Assembly (NCBI RefSeq): GCF_003966695.1
Contig: NZ_AP018827.1
Span: 2,274,501-2,338,500 of the forward strand
DNA length: 64,000 nucleotides
DNA from: Asticcacaulis excentricus
GTDB lineage: Bacteria; Pseudomonadota; Alphaproteobacteria; Caulobacterales; Caulobacteraceae
Direction: 5' to 3'
Part shown: positions 42,630 to 50,706 of the stretch, piece after piece
Layout: each line of letters begins with the position of its first letter
How positions within the stretch are numbered: position 1 is the first letter of the stretch
The notes under the pieces: generated by a model
The model's input: the letters and a program-made list of their open reading frames with translations, nothing else
Told to the model about the DNA's origin: nothing
Database searches by the model: none
Program-made: the position numbers and the translations under genes

Positions 42630-42774
42630 GGACGATCTAACTTACGGAATGGCTACCGTTGACATGCGACATTTAGCGACTTTGTCAGGATTTGTCAATT
42701 TAAAAGTGAAAGTCACGGCCTCATCAAGCTTTGGTGCAAGCACCCAATAGCGTCACTCGGCGAGGGGCGATATG

Positions 42775-43215
42775 TTATAAATTTGACACCAATGTGCTCA
42801 TTGCAAGTGCGTGGAGAACCACTTTTCTAACTTCTTTTAGATCTTCAGGAGAAATCTTTACAGTCTCTCTACGCCCAGCGACATAGGGGCGATCCAAGCG
42901 TTGATTGCTTACCGTTGTGATAAGGTCACCCTTTACCCAATTATCATCCCTTGGGTCGAGGAAAGGGTATGTGCCGGCTGCAATCTTGTGATGAATTTTT
43001 GTAGGCGTTTTTGGCGCAACGGTAGATAGCGGAACAACTGTGGTCAGTTCTGTAGTGGAATTTATCACAATAACCTGACGCTGTTTATAGATTTCCGGTT
43101 TTACGGCCAATGGCCCCTTCATTATGCCAGGTGCTATAATTTGGTCTGGGTTAGGACCAAATTCGCACATTAATACTTGGCCAGGTGACGGGCGTATCCC
43201 TTGTGGCAAAGGCAT
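42775..43215 (-). CDS. PemK/MazF-like toxin family protein
   Basis: A 146-residue protein with the MazF/PemK SH3-like barrel pattern: PSPGQVLMCEFGPNP (start strand), KQRQVIVINSTTELTTVVPL and KGDLITTVSNQRLDRPY. This resembles the larger PemK-like group found in alphaproteobacteria. MazF-type toxins cleave RNA. The ATG at 43215 follows GGGGG; a longer frame upstream is not family-like. The gene is distinctly AT-rich compared with its surroundings, indicating transfer. No short antitoxin gene adjoins it, which is unusual for a toxin, so it may be a solitary or modified member. Confidence 0.72.
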   Translation of the reverse strand: MPLPQGIRPSPGQVLMCEFGPNPDQIIAPGIMKGPLAVKPEIYKQRQVIVINSTTELTTVVPLSTVAPKTPTKIHHKIAAGTYPFLDPRDDNWVKGDLITTVSNQRLDRPYVAGRRETVKISPEDLKEVRKVVLHALAMSTLVSNL

Positions 43216-43318
43216 TGTTTCCCCCAATTTGCCAACTCGTTTGTGTATTATAGAAACAAAATACAAGCTTATTGCAAGTGGGAGTGTGGACTTATAAATT
43301 ATTTAGAGGGGGAAACAG

Positions 43319-45271
43319 ATGCACGCCTATTATACCGCCGACCGGGAGAAATTCTTCAGCAACTCTGATGATCAGATTCTCGGTGAACTGGCGCGCGCCA
43401 ATACCTTTGCGCTCGATCTGGAACAGAAGGGCGCGTGGCTTCAGCAGATACGCATCCTGCGCAATGCGCTGACGGCGATTGACGTCTTCACCCTCTATTT
43501 CGAGTTCACCATCCCGCGCATGGGCAAACGCGCCGATGCGGTGGTGGTCATTGGCGACTGCATTTTCATCATCGAATTCAAGGTCGGCAGCGAAGGCTTT
43601 GACCGCCACGCCATCGAGCAGGTCGAAGACTATGCGCTTGATCTGAAAAACTTTCATGCGGGCAGTCATCATCTGTCGATCGTACCCATTCTGGTGGCGA
43701 CGCGGGCCAAGACGTCGCCAATGTCGCAGCCGGAACTGGCGCTTGATCAGGTCTCTAAACCGCTGCTGTCCAATGTCATCGACCTTGGTGACATTCTCCG
43801 ACACTCGGCGGCGCAGCACCGTCACCGGCAACTGGATGTGGCCCAATGGGCCTCCAGTGGTTATCGCCCGACACCGACCATTATCGAAGCGGCGCGGGCG
43901 CTTTATGCCCGGCACGATGTCAGGGATATCGCGCGCTCAGATGTCGACGCCATCAACCTCAGCCGCACGCAGGATTTTATTGCCGCGGTGATTGAGGACG
44001 CCAAGTCGCACCAGCGCAAAACGGTCTGCTTCGTCACCGGCGTGCCCGGAGCGGGTAAGACCCTGGCAGGACTTAATATCGCCACTCAGCGCAGCGAATC
44101 TCATGCCGACGAACACGCGACCTTTCTGTCAGGGAACGGGCCTTTGGTCGATGTGTTGCGTGAGGCGCTGGCGCGCGATCAGAGTGCGCGCACCGGGCGT
44201 TCCAAAAAGCATGTCGAACGCGATGTCCGCGCCTTTATCCAGAACATTCACCATTTCCGCGACGACTATGCGGGCAGTGCGACCATCCCCAGCGAACACG
44301 TGGTGGTGTTTGATGAGGCGCAGCGGGCCTGGACCCGCGCTCAGGCCTCAAAATTCATGCAGGCCAAACGCGGCATGGCCGATTTCGACATGTCCGAGCC
44401 GGAATTTCTGCTCAGCGTGATGGACCGTCATCCCGACTGGTGCACGGTGGTGTGCCTGATCGGCGGCGGGCAGGAGATCAATACGGGCGAGGCCGGCTTG
44501 TCCGAATGGATGGCGGCCATCCGGGCGCGCTTCCCACACTGGCGGGTCTATGCCTCGGCGCAGATTGTGCAGCCGGACTATGATCTGAACCACGATGCGC
44601 GCCACTTTATCCAGCAGGATCAGGTGACGCTGAGCGATGACCTGCACTTGGGCGTGTCGATGCGCTCTTTCCGCGCGGAAACTTTATCCGGCTTTGTTGC
44701 GCATCTGTTGAACGGTGAAGCCGAGGCCGCCCGTACCGCCTTTGCACAACTGACGGCCTATCCCATTGTCATCACCCGTGATCTGAATGCCGCGCGCCGC
44801 TGGTTACGCTGCAAAGCCCGCGGCACAGAACGCTATGGTCTGGTGGCCTCCTCAGGCGCCTACCGTCTTAAGCCCGAAGGCCTGCACGTGAAGGCCAGTA
44901 TCGAGCCAGCCAACTGGTTTTTGAATGATCGCGAGGATGTGCGCTCGTCCTGGTATCTGGAGGACGTGGCAACCGAGTTCGACGTGCAGGGGCTGGAACT
45001 GGATTGGGTGGGTGTTTGCTGGGATGCCGATTATCGTTACTCAGACGACGGCTGGCAGCACCACAAATTCGCCGGGACCAAATGGCGCCATGTGAACGAT
45101 GCGTTTGCGCAGCTTTATCTGAAGAACGCCTATCGCGTTATTCTCACCCGTGCGCGGCAAGGTATGGTCATTTTCGTACCAAAGGGCGATGCCGATGATC
45201 CGACCCGTCCGCCAGGCTTTTACGACGCCACCTATGCGTTTTTGAAAGCCTGTGGATTGCAGAATTTGTGA
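43319..45271 (+). CDS. Nuclease-helicase protein: PD-(D/E)xK-like domain plus DUF2075 helicase
   Basis: A 650-residue protein. Residues about 60-105 look like a PD-(D/E)xK nuclease core: D73 in GKRADAVVV, then E86-F-K88 in FIIEFKVG, followed by EQVEDYALDL. From about residue 215 comes a superfamily I-like helicase (DUF2075): Walker A VTGVPGAGKTLAGL near 240 and DEAQ box VVVFDEAQRAW near 330. Later come CLIGGGQEINTGEAGL and a C-terminal VILTRARQGMVIFVPKG. The layout resembles Nhi, a single-protein nuclease-helicase phage-defence enzyme with DUF2075. Its neighbours, a MazF-like toxin and ParDE, suit a defence islet. Antiphage activity is inferred. Confidence 0.82.
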   Translation: MHAYYTADREKFFSNSDDQILGELARANTFALDLEQKGAWLQQIRILRNALTAIDVFTLYFEFTIPRMGKRADAVVVIGDCIFIIEFKVGSEGFDRHAIEQVEDYALDLKNFHAGSHHLSIVPILVATRAKTSPMSQPELALDQVSKPLLSNVIDLGDILRHSAAQHRHRQLDVAQWASSGYRPTPTIIEAARALYARHDVRDIARSDVDAINLSRTQDFIAAVIEDAKSHQRKTVCFVTGVPGAGKTLAGLNIATQRSESHADEHATFLSGNGPLVDVLREALARDQSARTGRSKKHVERDVRAFIQNIHHFRDDYAGSATIPSEHVVVFDEAQRAWTRAQASKFMQAKRGMADFDMSEPEFLLSVMDRHPDWCTVVCLIGGGQEINTGEAGLSEWMAAIRARFPHWRVYASAQIVQPDYDLNHDARHFIQQDQVTLSDDLHLGVSMRSFRAETLSGFVAHLLNGEAEAARTAFAQLTAYPIVITRDLNAARRWLRCKARGTERYGLVASSGAYRLKPEGLHVKASIEPANWFLNDREDVRSSWYLEDVATEFDVQGLELDWVGVCWDADYRYSDDGWQHHKFAGTKWRHVNDAFAQLYLKNAYRVILTRARQGMVIFVPKGDADDPTRPPGFYDATYAFLKACGLQNL

Positions 45272-45310
45272 TCTAATATTATCTATTGGTCTCAGCAAAC
45301 GGAGGTCATG

Positions 45311-45562
45311 ATGTCGTCGATGAGCGTGTCCCTTTCGGAAACCATGCGCGGTTTTATTAAATCGCGGGTGAGCAGTGGCGACTATCATAATGAGAGCGAA
45401 TATATCCGCGATCTGGTGCGGCGTGATCAGGAGCGCTTGTCTCAGGAACTGCGTCTCACCAAACTTCTGGAAGAGGCCGAACAAAGTGGCCTGAGTGACA
45501 AATCGTTGCCGGACATCATGCAGGCGGTCAAACAAAAGCTGAAGGCCGATGGCCGTCTATAG
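45311..45562 (+). CDS. parD: ParD-type antitoxin
   Basis: An 83-residue protein with an N-terminal ribbon-helix-helix (MSVSLSETMRGFIKSRVSSG, then YHNESEYIRDLVRRDQ) and a flexible helical C-terminus that would wrap the toxin. The ATG at 45311 has GGAGG at 45301-45305. It overlaps parE by 14 bases. ParD dimers neutralise ParE and repress the operon. Confidence 0.9.
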   Translation: MSSMSVSLSETMRGFIKSRVSSGDYHNESEYIRDLVRRDQERLSQELRLTKLLEEAEQSGLSDKSLPDIMQAVKQKLKADGRL

Positions 45563-45830
45563 ATTATCGGCGGCCGCAGAGCGCAAGCTGGCTGAAATCT
45601 ATGCCTATTCTCTGCTTAATTTCGGAGAGGCACAGGCCGATGACTACTTTTATGGCCTGCACACCGTGTTCGATCTCCTGGCGCAGAACCCGCAGATGGG
45701 GCGGTCTTTTCGTCAGTATCGACGCCATGAGCACGGCTCGCACACAGTCTTTTATGCACAGACGGATTACGGTGTCCTGATCGTGCAAATCTTTCACCAT
45801 AACGAAGACATAGACAGCAGGCTGGATTGA
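45549..45830 (+). CDS. parE: ParE-type toxin
   Basis: A 93-residue RelE/ParE-fold protein: YRLSAAAERKLAEIYAYSLL, then FDLLAQNPQMGRSFRQYRRH, SHTVFYAQTDYGVLIVQIFH and HNEDIDSRL. ParE toxins typically inhibit DNA gyrase; the RelE-fold alternative (ribosome-dependent RNase) cannot be excluded. Translation is coupled to parD by overlap. The stop codon TGA overlaps the ATG of the GH28 gene, which is not part of the module. Confidence 0.9.
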   Translation: MAVYRLSAAAERKLAEIYAYSLLNFGEAQADDYFYGLHTVFDLLAQNPQMGRSFRQYRRHEHGSHTVFYAQTDYGVLIVQIFHHNEDIDSRLD

Positions 45831-47248
45831 TGACGTGGGATGTGCGGGCGTTCGGTGCCACGGGCACGGGGGAGGCGCTGGATACCTCTGCCATTCAGAC
45901 GGCGATTGAGGCGGCGGCGGTAGATGGCGGTGTGGTGCGGTTTCCGGCCGGGCGGTATCTCAGTTTTTCGCTCCATCTCAAATCGGGTGTGACCCTGCAT
46001 CTGGATAAGGGCGCGGTACTGATCGCGGCTGATCCGGCGCGACACGGCGGGCGATACGATCTGCCCGAAGACAACCCTTTTGACCTCTATCAGGATTTTG
46101 GCCATTCGCACTGGCGCAACAGCCTGATCTCGGCCGAAGGGGCGGAGGGCATCGCCATCACCGGCGAAGGCACGATCGACGGTGAAGGCCTGACCCGAGA
46201 AGGGCCGGGCTCTCAGTGGCAAAAGCAGGCCGGCGAATTTCCCCTGTCCATGCGCGGCCTGTCGGCCGAGGTCATGGCCGAACTGGCCCCCGAAGTGTCG
46301 GCCATGCAGGGGCTGGGCAACAAGGCCATTGCGCTGAAAAACTGCCGGCAGGTGACGCTGAAAGACTTCACCATAAAGAACGGCGGGCACTTTGCCCTGC
46401 TGGCTACCGGAGTCGAGGATATGGAGATCGAGGGCTTAAGCCTTGATACCAACCGCGATGGGCTGGATATCGACGCCTGCCGTCGCGTGACCATCCGTCG
46501 TTGCCGCGTCAACACGCCCAATGATGACGCCATTGTGCTGAAATCGAGCTTTGCCTTGGGCGCGGCGCGGGCCTGTGAGGACGTCACCATCGAAGACTGC
46601 ACCGTGTCGGGTTATGATCTGGGGACTATGCTCGACGGCACCTATGGCCGCACGCAGGACCGCGCCCCGGATCAGGACCGCGTTACCGGGCGCATCAAGA
46701 TCGGCACCGAATCCAATGGCGATTTCCGCCGCATCCGCATCCGCAACTGCCGCTTTGAGCGCTCGCGCGGGCTGGCGTTGGAGACGGTTGATGGGGGTAT
46801 CATCGAGGACGTGGTGTGCGAAGACCTCAGCCTGTCTGAGATCACCACGGCGCCGATCTTCCTGCGTGTGGGCGCGCGCTTGCGCGGGCCGGAAGGCACT
46901 AGGGTCGGCGGCATCCGTAACGTGACCATCCGCAACCTGACGGCCACCGACATCCTGCCCGACTATTGCGCCCTGATCATGGGCCTGCCCGAAAGTCCCA
47001 TTCAGAATGTGACGCTGCAAAACGTCGCCCTGACCTATCGCGGCGGTTTGAGCCCGACGGTGGTTGCGCCTTTTGTTGATGATCTGCCGAGCGCCTATCC
47101 GGAGCCGTCCATGTTTGGGGTAACGCCCGCCTGGGGCCTGTGGGCGCGGCACGTTGACGGGCTTGAGCTAACGGGTCTGGAGATGGCGACGCAAACCCCG
47201 GACGCACGACCACAGACCCTGTATCACGCCGTTTCGCTTAAGCGATAA
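45830..47248 (+). CDS. Glycoside hydrolase family 28 protein (polygalacturonase-like)
   Basis: A 472-residue parallel beta-helix protein. The N-terminus VRAFGATGTGEALDTSAIQT is the usual pectate-lyase/GH28 start. The family motifs follow: NRDGLDIDACRRVTI (catalytic-region Asp), then NTPNDDAIVLKSSFALG with the conserved Asp-Asp, and RVTGRIKIGTESNGDFRRIR with RIKIGTESNGD in place of RIK after the G-T pattern. It would hydrolyse galacturonan or rhamnogalacturonan. No signal peptide is visible, so it may act on imported oligosaccharides. Its start overlaps parE by one base. Confidence 0.87.
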   Translation: MTWDVRAFGATGTGEALDTSAIQTAIEAAAVDGGVVRFPAGRYLSFSLHLKSGVTLHLDKGAVLIAADPARHGGRYDLPEDNPFDLYQDFGHSHWRNSLISAEGAEGIAITGEGTIDGEGLTREGPGSQWQKQAGEFPLSMRGLSAEVMAELAPEVSAMQGLGNKAIALKNCRQVTLKDFTIKNGGHFALLATGVEDMEIEGLSLDTNRDGLDIDACRRVTIRRCRVNTPNDDAIVLKSSFALGAARACEDVTIEDCTVSGYDLGTMLDGTYGRTQDRAPDQDRVTGRIKIGTESNGDFRRIRIRNCRFERSRGLALETVDGGIIEDVVCEDLSLSEITTAPIFLRVGARLRGPEGTRVGGIRNVTIRNLTATDILPDYCALIMGLPESPIQNVTLQNVALTYRGGLSPTVVAPFVDDLPSAYPEPSMFGVTPAWGLWARHVDGLELTGLEMATQTPDARPQTLYHAVSLKR

Positions 47249-47409
47249 TTTTTCGCATGTGCGAAATTATACAAAAAATTCAGTGTGTTAATTTTGTGAC
47301 GATTGTCGCCAAAACGTCATAAATTGACGGTGGGTCACACTTGTCATTCCCGCCAAACGGGCATTCCCTCCTGTGCATAACATAAACTCCGTACAGGGCG
47401 GACCCTCAC

Positions 47410-49248
47410 ATGAAACGCACCAGCCTTATCGCGCTGACCTCCCTCCTTGCCTTGTCGGCGGGGGCGGCCTCGGCCCAGACCTATGATCGCGTCATTAGCT
47501 TTGGTGACTCGCTGAGCGATTCTGGCAATCTCTATGCCGTAACGGGCGGGACACAGCCGCCGGCGCCGTATAATCGCCGCTTCACCAATGATAAGGTGTG
47601 GGTCGAATATCTGGTCGGCACGATGAACGGCTATACGACCACGGGCGCGCTGACCGGCAATGTCAACTTCGCCTTTGGCGGGGCGCGCACCGATACGCAG
47701 GCCAACCCGCCGGGCACCGCGGTGCAGCTTCAGGCCTATCAGGCGCGCGGCGGCACCTTTGGGGCGCGCGACGTAGTGACGATGTGGGCGGGGGCCAATA
47801 ACCTGTTTCAGGGCCTGCCGGTCGCGGCGACCAACCCCTCGACGGCGACGGGCGTGATGGGCAGCATTGCCACTTCGGCGGCTGGCGATATCGCGTCTCA
47901 GGTCAATACGATCGCCGGGGCCGGTGCGGGCACGGTGCTGGTGCTGAACCTGCCGGACCTCAACAATACGCCGCAGTTCAAAGGCACCGCGGCGCAGGAT
48001 CTGGCCGGGTTCTCCAGTTCGTCCTTCAATTCAGCGCTGAACACGGCGGTGAAGACCGTCGCCGCCAACCGTCCCACCACCAATATTGTGCAGGTGGACA
48101 TCAATACGGCGTTCAAGCTGATTATCGCCAATCCGTCGGCCTTTGGGCTGAGCGATGTGACCTCAAGCTGCGTGGCGACCACGGCCTGCGTCACCAGCGG
48201 GGCTTCGGTGCAGAATAATTACCTGTTCTGGGACGGGGTGCACCCGACCGCCGCCGGGCATAAGCTGGTGGCGGCTGTGGCGACGCAATACCTCTATACG
48301 CCGACCCTGTCCGAGGGGGTGAGCCTGTTTGCCGATGTGTCCTATGCGGCACGGCGTAACGCCATGCTGGGCTTCAATCAGCGTCTCTATGAAGGTCAAA
48401 AGGGCGTCTTCGTCGAAGTGATCGGCGATCAGGCGCAATCGGACCGCACGGTGAACCTGCAATCGGCCCCCGGTGCGACGGCGGTGGGTTTGAAAACCAA
48501 GGCCTATGATTACGACCTGACGGGGCTGCGCTTCGGCACGGTGTTCGGGCACGGCGAAGCCACTACCTTTGGCGCGGGCGTCACCCTGCTGAAAGGTGAC
48601 GCCACGGGCTATCTTTTGAGCGCCAAGCCGACGGTGATCAGCTTCGATGCCGGGGCCAAATGGGATAAGGGCCCGCACTTTGTCACCTTCGGTCTGGGCA
48701 TGGGTTATGAGGAGTTTGAGGACTATCGCCGTCAGACGACGCTGGCCGCCGTCACCATCCAGCAGGAAAAGGTGCAGGGGTGGTCGGCCTCAGCGCAGGT
48801 CGAAACCGGCTGGCGGCATGACATAGGCACGCTGTCCCTGACGCCGGTGGCGCGCCTGTCGTGGGTCAGCGGCCATATGCGCGGCTTTGACGAAAACTAC
48901 ACCGTCGGGGCCGTCAGCTTTGACGGGCGCAAGGTGTCGGCGCTGTCCGGGGCGCTGGAACTGCGGGCGCAGGCGCGCCTGAGCGACAAGACGCGCCTGA
49001 CGGGTTCGCTGGGCTATGAAGACGTGCTGAGTGGTGAGACGGACCCGCTGAAAGGTCAGTTGATCAACAACACCGCCCTGCCGTTCAACCGAGAGATGGA
49101 CAAACGTCCCACGGAAGGTGTCATCGCCGGGGTCGGCCTGACGACCGAGGTGATGGGTTTTGGCGTCACGGCGCGCTATGCGGGAAGCTTCGGCAAGGAC
49201 GATCACAAGACCCAGTCGGCCCTGATCACCCTGACCAAGGCCTTCTGA
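47410..49248 (+). CDS. GDSL esterase autotransporter
   Basis: A 612-residue protein. It has a signal peptide (MKRTSLIALTSLLALSAGAA, cut after SAQ), then a GDSL/SGNH hydrolase passenger: block I VISFGDSLSDSGN with the nucleophile Ser, block III around MWAGANNLF and block V FWDGVHPTAAGH with the Asp and His. Residues about 320-612 are a type Va autotransporter beta-barrel ending in LITLTKAF (terminal Phe). It would display a lipase/esterase on the cell surface, like EstA/EstP. The gene ends directly at repeat C2. Confidence 0.93.
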   Translation: MKRTSLIALTSLLALSAGAASAQTYDRVISFGDSLSDSGNLYAVTGGTQPPAPYNRRFTNDKVWVEYLVGTMNGYTTTGALTGNVNFAFGGARTDTQANPPGTAVQLQAYQARGGTFGARDVVTMWAGANNLFQGLPVAATNPSTATGVMGSIATSAAGDIASQVNTIAGAGAGTVLVLNLPDLNNTPQFKGTAAQDLAGFSSSSFNSALNTAVKTVAANRPTTNIVQVDINTAFKLIIANPSAFGLSDVTSSCVATTACVTSGASVQNNYLFWDGVHPTAAGHKLVAAVATQYLYTPTLSEGVSLFADVSYAARRNAMLGFNQRLYEGQKGVFVEVIGDQAQSDRTVNLQSAPGATAVGLKTKAYDYDLTGLRFGTVFGHGEATTFGAGVTLLKGDATGYLLSAKPTVISFDAGAKWDKGPHFVTFGLGMGYEEFEDYRRQTTLAAVTIQQEKVQGWSASAQVETGWRHDIGTLSLTPVARLSWVSGHMRGFDENYTVGAVSFDGRKVSALSGALELRAQARLSDKTRLTGSLGYEDVLSGETDPLKGQLINNTALPFNREMDKRPTEGVIAGVGLTTEVMGFGVTARYAGSFGKDDHKTQSALITLTKAF

Positions 49249-49372
49249 TACCAACGGCCGAAGATGCTGATCGCATCCGGCCGTTGAAGACACGAGACTG
49301 TCTCATATGTATCAGCGACATGAGACAGTCTCGAATGGAATACCAAGAGTCATTTTCAATGACTCTTGGTAT
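49248..49372 (+). repeat. Family C tri-hairpin element, copy C2
   Basis: Three consecutive hairpins: AACGGCC..GGCCGTT with a nested ATGC..GCAT; GAGACTGTCTCAT / ATGAGACAGTCTC; and ATACCAAGAGTCATT / AATGACTCTTGGTAT. It begins on the last base of the GDSL gene stop codon. The third stem contains two GANTC sites. Confidence 0.92.
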
Positions 49373-49549
49373 GAGCCGACATTTAAAAACTTTGCGGATA
49401 CAGCGGAGGCTTCTTGCGGAGGCCTCCGTTTTCTTTGCCGGTAAAGGTCGCCGCGCATTCAGGCGTACAAAAACATCTTGAAAATCAAAAATATAAATCC
49501 GCGCCTTGCCGCATTTCGCCCTGACCGTGTGCGAAAAAAGACTCTTTCT

Positions 49550-49616
49550 TAAAAAAGAATGAAAAAAGACCTGGGGAAAAGCCCCCCTCTTGACTCGCGA
49601 CTCTTGTCAGCGATTC
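49550..49616. promoter_or_regulatory. Cluster of four GANTC (CcrM-type methylation) sites upstream of ctrA
   Basis: GACTC at 49550, GACTC at 49592, GACTC at 49599 and GATTC at 49612. In Caulobacter the methylation state of a GANTC in the ctrA P1 promoter gates ctrA transcription after replication passes. Confidence 0.65.
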
Positions 49617-49653
49617 GCAAATCAGCGTACCCCTTTTTGAGATTTTGTTAGGC

Positions 49654-49667
49654 TTAACTAATCTTAA
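49654..49667 (+). promoter_or_regulatory. Paired TTAA half-sites upstream of ctrA (possible CtrA autoregulation)
   Basis: TTAA-CTAATC-TTAA, about 85-100 bases before the ctrA start. The spacing is 6 instead of the consensus 7, so this is a weak candidate for feedback by CtrA or SciP. No other gene lies between 49249 and 49752. Confidence 0.35.
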
Positions 49668-49752
49668 GGGATTTGCGGGCTAGCCTCCAATTCTCACCAT
49701 CGGGGGCGTTCGCGCCTTCACCTTTGTGTTTGCCATAGCCGGGAGGGGCTAC

Positions 49753-50454
49753 ATGCGCGTACTGCTGATTGAAGACGACAGCGCGACTGCTCAAAGCATT
49801 GAGCTGATGCTGAAATCCGAAGGGTTCAATGTCTATACGACGGACCTGGGCGAAGAAGGCGTGGATCTGGGTAAGATCTACGATTACGACCTGATCCTGC
49901 TCGACCTGTCGCTGCCTGACATGTCCGGCCTCGAAGTGCTGCGTCAACTGCGCGTCGGCAAGGTCAATACCCCGGTCATGATCCTGTCGGGCACCTCCGA
50001 AATCGAAACCAAGGTCAAGACGCTCGGCGGCGGTGCCGACGACTATATGACCAAGCCCTTCCACAAGGATGAGCTGATCGCCCGCATTCATGCGGTGGTG
50101 CGTCGCTCCAAGGGCCACGCCCAGTCGGTTATCAAGACCGGCGACATCATCGTCAATCTCGACGCCAAGACGGTCGAGGTCGCGGGCAACCGCGTGCACC
50201 TGACCGGCAAGGAATACGAGATGCTGGAGCTTCTGTCCCTGCGCAAAGGCACGACGCTGACCAAGGAAATGTTCCTCAACCACCTCTATGGCGGTATGGA
50301 CGAGCCGGAACTGAAGATCATCGACGTCTTCATCTGCAAGCTGCGCAAGAAGCTGGCCGTGGCGAACGACGGCAACTCCTATATCGAAACCGTCTGGGGC
50401 CGTGGCTATGTGCTGCGCGACCCGCAAGAGCAGGGCGGCATCGTCGCCGCCTGA
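49753..50454 (+). CDS. ctrA: Cell-cycle master response regulator CtrA
   Basis: A 233-residue OmpR-family regulator, closely resembling Caulobacter CtrA through its full length: [20 protein letters not shown], phosphorylation site D51 in [25 protein letters not shown], and the winged-helix [20 protein letters not shown]. It ends in Ala-Ala, as needed for ClpXP turnover in Caulobacter. CtrA-P activates flagellar, division and methylase genes and blocks the replication origin. ATG 49753 has GGAGGGG upstream. GANTC sites and TTAA half-sites lie in its promoter region. ChpT, its phosphodonor, is encoded at 57977, and a terminator follows. Confidence 0.98.
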   Translation: MRVLLIEDDSATAQSIELMLKSEGFNVYTTDLGEEGVDLGKIYDYDLILLDLSLPDMSGLEVLRQLRVGKVNTPVMILSGTSEIETKVKTLGGGADDYMTKPFHKDELIARIHAVVRRSKGHAQSVIKTGDIIVNLDAKTVEVAGNRVHLTGKEYEMLELLSLRKGTTLTKEMFLNHLYGGMDEPELKIIDVFICKLRKKLAVANDGNSYIETVWGRGYVLRDPQEQGGIVAA

Positions 50455-50476
50455 GCCTCACGGTTCTAAGACTACG

Positions 50477-50515
50477 AAAAAACGCCTGCCGTCCTCTCAC
50501 GGCAGGCGTTTTTTG
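50477..50515 (+). terminator. Intrinsic terminator of ctrA
   Basis: Perfect stem ACGCCTGCCGT / ACGGCAGGCGT with loop CCTCTC, flanked by A- and T-runs, so it could act in both directions. Confidence 0.9.
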
Positions 50516-50560
50516 TTATATGAATGACCGGGGACTGGTGAAAGCAGGAGTTGGGGGCTT

Positions 50561-50695
50561 ATGACGCGCAAGTCTGTTCTATGGGCCGCCGTTTTGATAG
50601 GCGCAGTTCTGCTGATCGCGACACTGTTTATGCCGTTCAGCGAACCGCTTAAGTTTTCCATTACGTTTCCGCCGCCGGGGGCGTCAGTCCGCTAA
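50561..50695 (+). CDS. Small membrane protein (44 residues)
   Basis: MTRKSVLWAAVLIGAVLLIA begins a short protein with a positive N-terminus, one hydrophobic helix (about residues 6-26) and a short hydrophilic tail ending PPPGASVR. A GGGGGC ribosome site lies before the ATG, and it stands alone between the ctrA terminator and the convergent lipoprotein gene. No family is recognised. Composition and ribosome site favour a real gene. Confidence 0.5.
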   Translation: MTRKSVLWAAVLIGAVLLIATLFMPFSEPLKFSITFPPPGASVR

Positions 50696-50706
50696 GCTCT
50701 GGCCAG

